Source: Flavimaricola sp. (GTDB lineage Bacteria > Pseudomonadota > Alphaproteobacteria > Rhodobacterales > Rhodobacteraceae). From it: a DNA stretch of 6,006 nucleotides. The stretch is taken from the NCBI GenBank assembly GCA_023300365.1, contig JALZWD010000165.1, positions 1 to 6,006 on the forward strand, read 5' to 3'. A program made the translations under genes and the position numbers. Positions 5,032 to 6,006 of this stretch are shown in pieces (positions within the stretch are counted from its first letter, which is position 1; each line of letters begins with the position of its first letter). The notes under the pieces were generated by a model. It saw only the letters and a program-made list of their open reading frames with translations. It did no database searches and was not told the DNA's origin.

Positions 5032-6006
5032 TTACTCGTCGTCGCCCTTCAGCGCCGCACCAAGGATATCGCCCAAGGATGCACCCGAGTCAGAGGAGCC
5101 AAACTGCTCAACAGCCTCTTTCTCTTCAGCAATCTCGCGCGCCTTGATCGACAGACCCAACTTGCGGGTTTTGCTGTCGACGTTGGTGACGCGTACGTCG
5201 ACCTTATCGCCAACACCAAAGCGCTCAGGGCGCTGCTCGGCACGGTCACGGCTTAGGTCGCTGCGACGGATGAACGATGTCATGCCCTCATAAGAGACTT
5301 CGATGCCACCGTCTTCGATCTTGGTCACTTCAACAGTGATGATCGAGCCGCGCTTAACGCCGCCAATGGCTTCGGCAAACGGATCACCATCCATGGCCTT
5401 GATCGAAAGGCTAATGCGCTCTTTCTCAACGTCCACTTCGGCAACCTTGGCTTGAACAACGTCGCCCTTGCGGAAGTTGCCGATGATGTCTTCGCCACGG
5501 CCTTCCCATGTCAGGTCAGACAGGTGAACCATGCCGTCGATGTCGCCCTCAAGGCCAACAAACAGACCGAATTCGGTGATGTTCTTCACTTCACCCTCAA
5601 CTTCGGTGCCCTCAGGATGGGTTTCTGCAAACACTTCCCATGGGTTGCGCATTGTCTGCTTAAGACCAAGCGAGACACGGCGCTTCGAGCTGTCGATCTC
5701 GAGGACCATGACTTCGACTTCTTGGCTCGTCGACACGATCTTGCCGGGGTGTACGTTCTTCTTGGTCCAAGACATCTCAGACACGTGCACAAGACCCTCA
5801 ACACCCGGCTCAAGCTCAACAAACGCACCGTAATCGGTGATGTTTGTAACACGGCCCGTATGCGTGCTCTCCAGCGGGAAGCGTGCTTCGACGATATCCC
5901 ATGGATCGTCTTGCAACTGCTTCATGCCAAGGCTGATGCGGTGTGTTTCTTTGTTGATCTTGATGACCTGCACCTTGATCGTCTCACCAATGGCAAGGAT
6001 CTCGGA
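5032..6006 (-). CDS. rpsA: 30S ribosomal protein S1, C-terminal part (partial)
   Basis: The frame is open to the window edge, so the N-terminal part is missing and the 324 residues seen are the C-terminal portion of a protein usually near 560 residues in alphaproteobacteria. S1 binds mRNA on the 30S subunit and helps place it for initiation. Visible are the end of one S1 OB-fold repeat (1-35; ISLGMKQLQDDPW) and three whole repeats: about 45-117 (GRVTNITDYGAFVELEPGVEGLVHVSEMSW), 132-204 (GEVKNITEFGLFVGLEGDIDGMVHLSDLTW) and 217-289 (more divergent: VEVTKIEDGGIEVSYEGMTSFIRRSDLS). These match repeats 3 (end), 4, 5 and 6. An acidic Ser/Gly tail ends in KGDDE. A GTG at 5973 is an internal valine, not the start. 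The gene is followed by tandem hairpins and a terminator. Confidence 0.98.
   Translation of the reverse strand, partial: SEILAIGETIKVQVIKINKETHRISLGMKQLQDDPWDIVEARFPLESTHTGRVTNITDYGAFVELEPGVEGLVHVSEMSWTKKNVHPGKIVSTSQEVEVMVLEIDSSKRRVSLGLKQTMRNPWEVFAETHPEGTEVEGEVKNITEFGLFVGLEGDIDGMVHLSDLTWEGRGEDIIGNFRKGDVVQAKVAEVDVEKERISLSIKAMDGDPFAEAIGGVKRGSIITVEVTKIEDGGIEVSYEGMTSFIRRSDLSRDRAEQRPERFGVGDKVDVRVTNVDSKTRKLGLSIKAREIAEEKEAVEQFGSSDSGASLGDILGAALKGDDE

Noticed and set aside
4869..5147. Plus-strand frame across the rpsA-ihfB gap
   Set aside because: It crosses the terminator and runs antisense into rpsA. It has low-complexity composition and no recognisable motif.
5531..5833. Plus-strand frame of 100 codons opposite rpsA
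   Set aside because: It is the antisense shadow of the conserved S1 repeats.
5971..5973. GTG as the start of a 313-residue protein
   Set aside because: It is an internal valine of rpsA. The frame stays open and S1-like up to the window edge.

Overview
The window looks like chromosomal DNA from an alphaproteobacterium of the Rhodobacterales (Roseobacter group). The evidence is the minus-strand order rpsA, ihfB, lapA (DUF1049), trpF, small conserved protein, trpB, which I know from that group, together with the flavour of the proteins. Species cannot be named from the sequence. The window is almost fully coding and its core is ordinary housekeeping DNA.

Plus strand, left third (1-1680): the C-terminal tail of an unidentified gene, then a membrane-anchored serine hydrolase of the beta-lactamase/NylB-like fold, then a 122-residue DUF2237 protein whose ATG overlaps the hydrolase stop (ATGA). 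The last two look co-translated. DUF2237 meets trpB tail to tail, and the two stop codons share the palindrome CTAG, so no terminator fits between them.

Minus strand, right two thirds (1677-6006), read right to left: the last 324 codons of rpsA (ribosomal protein S1), a strong intrinsic terminator, a 324-base non-coding gap, ihfB (IHF beta), lapA, trpF (overlapping lapA by 11 bases), a short uncharacterised protein, and trpB. TrpF and TrpB catalyse two steps of tryptophan synthesis and sit downstream of a translation/nucleoid-protein cluster. The terminator after rpsA implies that ihfB-lapA-trpF has its own promoter in the gap, but I see only a weak candidate.

The most unusual signal is at about 2981-3115, between the conserved part of the small protein and trpB. 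It is a cluster of perfect short inverted repeats, most with 7-9 bp stems and 3-nt loops. They form two degenerate copies of a two-hairpin unit about 79 bases apart, and the stem differences between copies are compensated on both arms. The cluster overlaps the 3' end of the small ORF, encodes its last ~30 residues and contains its stop codon. I do not recognise it as a named element. It could be a palindromic repeat insertion, a structured trpB leader or an operator array.
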